Positions 50,046 through 52,608 of a stretch of 52,608 nucleotides of DNA are shown here, one piece after another. This DNA comes from Rhizobacter sp. OV335. GTDB lineage: Bacteria > Pseudomonadota > Gammaproteobacteria > Burkholderiales > Burkholderiaceae_C. The notes under the pieces were generated by a model. It ran no database searches, was not told the origin of the DNA, and saw only the letters and a program-made list of their open reading frames with translations. The position numbers and the translations under genes are program-made. The DNA is taken from the NCBI RefSeq assembly GCF_900142965.1, contig NZ_FRCQ01000039.1, positions 1 to 52,608 of the forward strand. Reading direction: 5' to 3'. How positions within the stretch are numbered: position 1 is the stretch's first letter; each line of letters opens with the position of its first letter.

Positions 50046-51804
50046 CGACGCTCCCACACCCGCATCCGACTCTGCGCCGACACCGGCGCCTGTGCCGCCG
50101 CCCCCGCCTTCGTCCCCGCCCCCGTCCCCACCCCCGTCTCCGACCGTCGTCAGCCGCAAGCGCTCGCTGCCCTCGGTGGTGTGGCTGGTGCCGGTGATCG
50201 CGCTGGCGGTCGGCATTTCGCTGGTCGTCAACAGCCTGCTGCAGGCCGGCCCGCACATCACGATCGAGTTCCGCACCGCCGAGGGCCTGGAGGCCGGCAA
50301 GACCGAGTTGCGCTACAAGGAAGTGGTGGTCGGCCGCGTCGATGCGGTGTCGCTCAGCGAGGACCGCAAGCGCGTGATCGCGTCGGTGCGGCTCGCGCGC
50401 TCGGCCGCGTCGCTCGCGGTGGAAGACACCAACTTCTGGGTCGTGCGGCCGCGCATCGGCGTCGGCGGCATCAGCGGGCTGGCGACGCTGGTGTCGGGCG
50501 CGTACATCGGCGCCGATGCCGGCGTGTCCACCGAAGACCGCAAGGCCTTCGTCGGGCTCGAGGTGCCGCCCTTCGTGCTGCGCGGCGAGCCGGGCCGCAG
50601 CTTCGTGCTGCGCGCGCCCGACCTCGGCTCGCTCGACGTGGGCTCGCCGATCTTCTACCGCCGCACGCGCGTCGGCCGGGTCGTCGGCTACACGCTCGAT
50701 GCCGAGAAGGACGAGCTGCTGGTGCAGATCTTCGTCGAGGCGCCGTACGAGCGGCTGGTCAACAACCGTTCGCGCTTCTGGAACGCGAGCGGCTTCGACT
50801 TCACGCTGAACGCCAGCGGCCTGACGGTGGACACGCAGGCGCTGACCTCGGTGATCGCGGGCGGCGTCGCGTTCGAGCATTCCGAACTCGCGACGCCGAA
50901 CGCGAAGGACGAGGTCGAGGCGGCGGCCGGCACGCGCTTCTGGCTGTTCAGCAACCGCAAGGCCGCGATCTCGCCGCCGGACGGTCCGCCGATGCGGCTG
51001 AAGTTCGTGTTCGACCAGTCGGTGCGCGGGCTGTCGGTGGGGGCGCCGATCGATTTCCTCGGGGTAGAGATCGGCGAGGTGCGCGCCATCCGCCCGGGCT
51101 ACGACGCGCAGCGCAAGCGCTACCCGATGGAGGTCACCGCCGACGTGTACCCGCTGCGGCTGGGTGCGGTGCGCGGTGCGCTGGTCGAGGCGCCGCAGGG
51201 GCAAGGCCCAGGCCAGGACCGGGACCAGCGGCAGCGTGACCGGCGCGAGCTGAACGTGCGGCTGTTCCAGCGGCTGGTCGAGAACGGGGTGCGCGCGCAG
51301 CTGCGCACCGGCAACCTGCTGACCGGGCAGATGTACGTCGCGCTCGATTTCGTGCCGAAGAGCCGGCCGGCCACCCTCGCGATGGCCGATGGCGTGCCGC
51401 AGGTGCCGACGGTGCCGGGCACGCTGTCCGATGTGCAGCCGCAGATCGCCGAGATCGTCGCGAAGATCAACAAGGTGCCGTTCGACGACATCGGCCGCGA
51501 CCTGCGGACCACGCTGGCGCAGGCGCGCGAGGCGATCTCGAAGCTGTCGCCCGAGGCGCAGCAATCGCTGGCCGAGGTGCGCAAGACGCTCGAGGCGATG
51601 CAGGGTTCGCTCGGCAAGTTCGACCGCAACCTGCTCGACCCCGACGCGCCGGTGCAACGCAACGTGGAGCAGACGATGACCGACTTGCAACGGGCCGCGC
51701 AATCGCTGCGGGTGCTGACTGATTACCTGCAGCGCCACCCGGAATCGCTGCTGCGCGGCAAGCCGGCGGATCCGCCGCTGCCTTCGCTGGAGAACGGGCG
51801 ATGA
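50038..51804 (+). CDS. pqiB: PqiB, MCE-domain intermembrane lipid-transport protein
   Basis: 588 residues. A Pro-rich cytoplasmic N-terminus (~1-38, with PPPPPSSPPPSPPPSP), one inner-membrane helix (VVWLVPVIALAVGISLVV, ~48-65), then three MCE domains: GPHITIEFRTAEGLEAGKT (~71), GRSFVLRAPDLGSLDVGSPI (~184) and MRLKFVFDQSVRGLSVGAPI (~320). A long alpha-helical C-terminal region (LAQAREAISKLSPEAQQSLAEVRKTLEAMQ) builds the needle that spans the periplasm. It forms hexameric tubes moving phospholipids between membranes. Follows pqiA2 with an 8-base overlap; pqiC follows with ATGA overlap. Confidence 0.95.
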   Translation: MADDAPTPASDSAPTPAPVPPPPPSSPPPSPPPSPTVVSRKRSLPSVVWLVPVIALAVGISLVVNSLLQAGPHITIEFRTAEGLEAGKTELRYKEVVVGRVDAVSLSEDRKRVIASVRLARSAASLAVEDTNFWVVRPRIGVGGISGLATLVSGAYIGADAGVSTEDRKAFVGLEVPPFVLRGEPGRSFVLRAPDLGSLDVGSPIFYRRTRVGRVVGYTLDAEKDELLVQIFVEAPYERLVNNRSRFWNASGFDFTLNASGLTVDTQALTSVIAGGVAFEHSELATPNAKDEVEAAAGTRFWLFSNRKAAISPPDGPPMRLKFVFDQSVRGLSVGAPIDFLGVEIGEVRAIRPGYDAQRKRYPMEVTADVYPLRLGAVRGALVEAPQGQGPGQDRDQRQRDRRELNVRLFQRLVENGVRAQLRTGNLLTGQMYVALDFVPKSRPATLAMADGVPQVPTVPGTLSDVQPQIAEIVAKINKVPFDDIGRDLRTTLAQAREAISKLSPEAQQSLAEVRKTLEAMQGSLGKFDRNLLDPDAPVQRNVEQTMTDLQRAAQSLRVLTDYLQRHPESLLRGKPADPPLPSLENGR

Positions 51805-52421
51805 GGGCTTGGGCGAAGGCATCGGTGGTGGCGATGGCGGTGGTCGTCGTCGCGATGGCGGGGTGTGCGTCGCAGCCGCCAGTGCGGTTTCACAGCCTGC
51901 TGGCGGCGTCGTCGTCTGCGACGGCGGCTTCCGCACCGGCAAGCGCCACGCCGCTGGTCGTCGAACTCGGCCCGGTCACGGTGCCCGCCGCAGTTGACCA
52001 GCCGCAGTGGGTGCTGCGCGCCAGCGACGACAGCCTGCGCGTGCTCGAAGGCGAGCGCTGGGTCGCGCCATTGCGTGATGAGTTGCGTGCCGCGGTGATG
52101 GCCCGGATGGCCGAGCGTTTCAATGCGGTCGATGCGCGCACGCAGCCCGGCCCGGCGAGCGGCTGGCGACTGCGCATCGAGGTGCAGCGCTTCGAGTCGA
52201 TGCTCGGCCGCGAGGCGTGGATCGAAGCGGCCTGGTCGGCCACGTCCGTCGCGACGCCGGTGCGCACGGTGGCTTGCACGAGTCGGCTGCATGAGACCGC
52301 GGGATCCGACCCGCCGTCGATCGCTGCGGCGCATCGCCGCGCGGTGCAGCGGCTGGCGGATCAGATCGGTGAGCGACTCAGGGCGATGGATCAATCGGCA
52401 ACTGCAGTGTCTGCTTGCTGA
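51801..52421 (+). CDS. pqiC: PqiC-type outer-membrane lipoprotein (ABC-type transport auxiliary family)
   Basis: 206 residues. Lipoprotein signal VVVAMAGCASQ (lipobox at Cys 22). The mature part matches the DUF330/PqiC family: VRFHSLLAA at the N-terminus, PLVVELGPVTVPAAVDQPQWVLRASDD, WVAPLRDELRAAVMARM and a C-terminal AHRRAVQRLADQIGERL. It is expected to sit in the outer membrane as the receiving end of the PqiB needle. Final gene of the operon; the remaining 187 bases of the window hold no gene. Confidence 0.93.
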   Translation: MRAWAKASVVAMAVVVVAMAGCASQPPVRFHSLLAASSSATAASAPASATPLVVELGPVTVPAAVDQPQWVLRASDDSLRVLEGERWVAPLRDELRAAVMARMAERFNAVDARTQPGPASGWRLRIEVQRFESMLGREAWIEAAWSATSVATPVRTVACTSRLHETAGSDPPSIAAAHRRAVQRLADQIGERLRAMDQSATAVSAC

Positions 52422-52510
52422 GGCGTGGCGCGACAAAGGCGCGCGCGGGGAGGCTGTGGCTCGCCGTCGGGTGCGGTCATCGCCCCTGGCGGGGCAATGA
52501 CTGCCCTGCG

Positions 52511-52588
52511 CTGACTGGTTTCATGGCCCGTCGCCGAAACTCCCGTCACTCACTTCGTTCGTTGTGGTCAAACAGTCGGCGACAGTCA
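52511..52588. repeat. Nested inverted repeat in the terminal intergenic region
   Basis: TGACTG (52511-52516) with CAGTCA (52583-52588) encloses GTCGCCGA (52529-52536) with TCGGCGAC (52576-52583); the inner loop holds ACTTCGTTCGTTGTGG. Possible hairpin or the edge of another dispersed repeat; the window ends 20 bases later, so it cannot be completed. Confidence 0.4.
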
Positions 52589-52608
52589 GTTCACGAAGCG
52601 TGCTGCGC

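Overview
The window is a GC-rich bacterial chromosome segment that looks like an ordinary beta-proteobacterial (Burkholderiales, Rubrivivax/Leptothrix/Piscinibacter-like) genome. The evidence is a trimeric-porin C-terminus ending in Phe, Burkholderiales-type gene neighbourhoods (glnA - DUF4124-type gene - ntrB - ntrC; split pqiA-pqiA-pqiB-pqiC; scpA-meaB-pccB-pccA-epimerase), and dispersed CTTCGACAGGCTCAGG-type repeats. Coding density is high. No gene-free stretch exceeds 300 bases; the largest gaps are about 250 bases (18775-19030, 30045-30290, 36788-37042). I saw no tRNA, rRNA, CRISPR array, transposase or phage gene.

Layout. 2-670: end of a porin gene. 690-2249: unknown secreted protein. 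2321-10119 (minus strand): a complete methylmalonyl-CoA pathway operon, transcribed mutase, GIY-YIG/MeaB, carboxylase beta, carboxylase alpha, epimerase-like VOC protein. It faces a divergent GntR/FadR-type regulator (10177-10857) across a short AT-rich palindrome that overlaps promoter-like sequences on both strands. 10895-12486: folA, a DUF4337 membrane protein and osmC. 12674-18774 (minus): a four-gene signalling operon (CHASE3/GAF hybrid kinase with three receivers, CheR, receiver-less CheB, receiver-kinase) with no chemoreceptor, CheA or CheW in view. 19031-25267: small protein, GNAT acetyltransferase, phosphoketolase divergent from acetate kinase, exonuclease III, then a Gly-rich protein and a HrpB1/HrpK-like protein. 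25296-30044 (minus): ntrC, ntrB, a DUF4124-like exported protein and glnA, the nitrogen-control core. 30291-36787 (minus): CinA/MoaB-like protein, EI24-type membrane protein, sterol-desaturase-type hydroxylase, polysaccharide deacetylase, YVTN beta-propeller, TIGR00266 protein and an unknown membrane protein. 37043-37534: UPF0303. 37612-38943: TPR-oxygenase. 39124-42874: imelysin, di-haem oxidoreductase, DUF1513 operon. 42951-43460: orphan. 43468-47316 (minus): BNR/sialidase-like, membrane protein, LTA-synthase-type sulfatase. 47433-48593: GAF-Fis regulator without an AAA+ domain. 48688-52421: pqiA1-pqiA2-pqiB-pqiC lipid-transport operon.

Many genes overlap by ATGA or GTGA, indicating translational coupling within operons. 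The points most worth a second look are the GIY-YIG domain joined in frame to MeaB through a translated dispersed repeat, the chemoreceptor-less CheR/CheB kinase module, the compact divergent operator at 10157-10176, and the Gly-rich/HrpB1-like pair. I did not find a clearly novel defence or mobile system; most of the window is housekeeping and accessory metabolism. All names rest on reading the sequence and remembered family motifs; no database search was possible.
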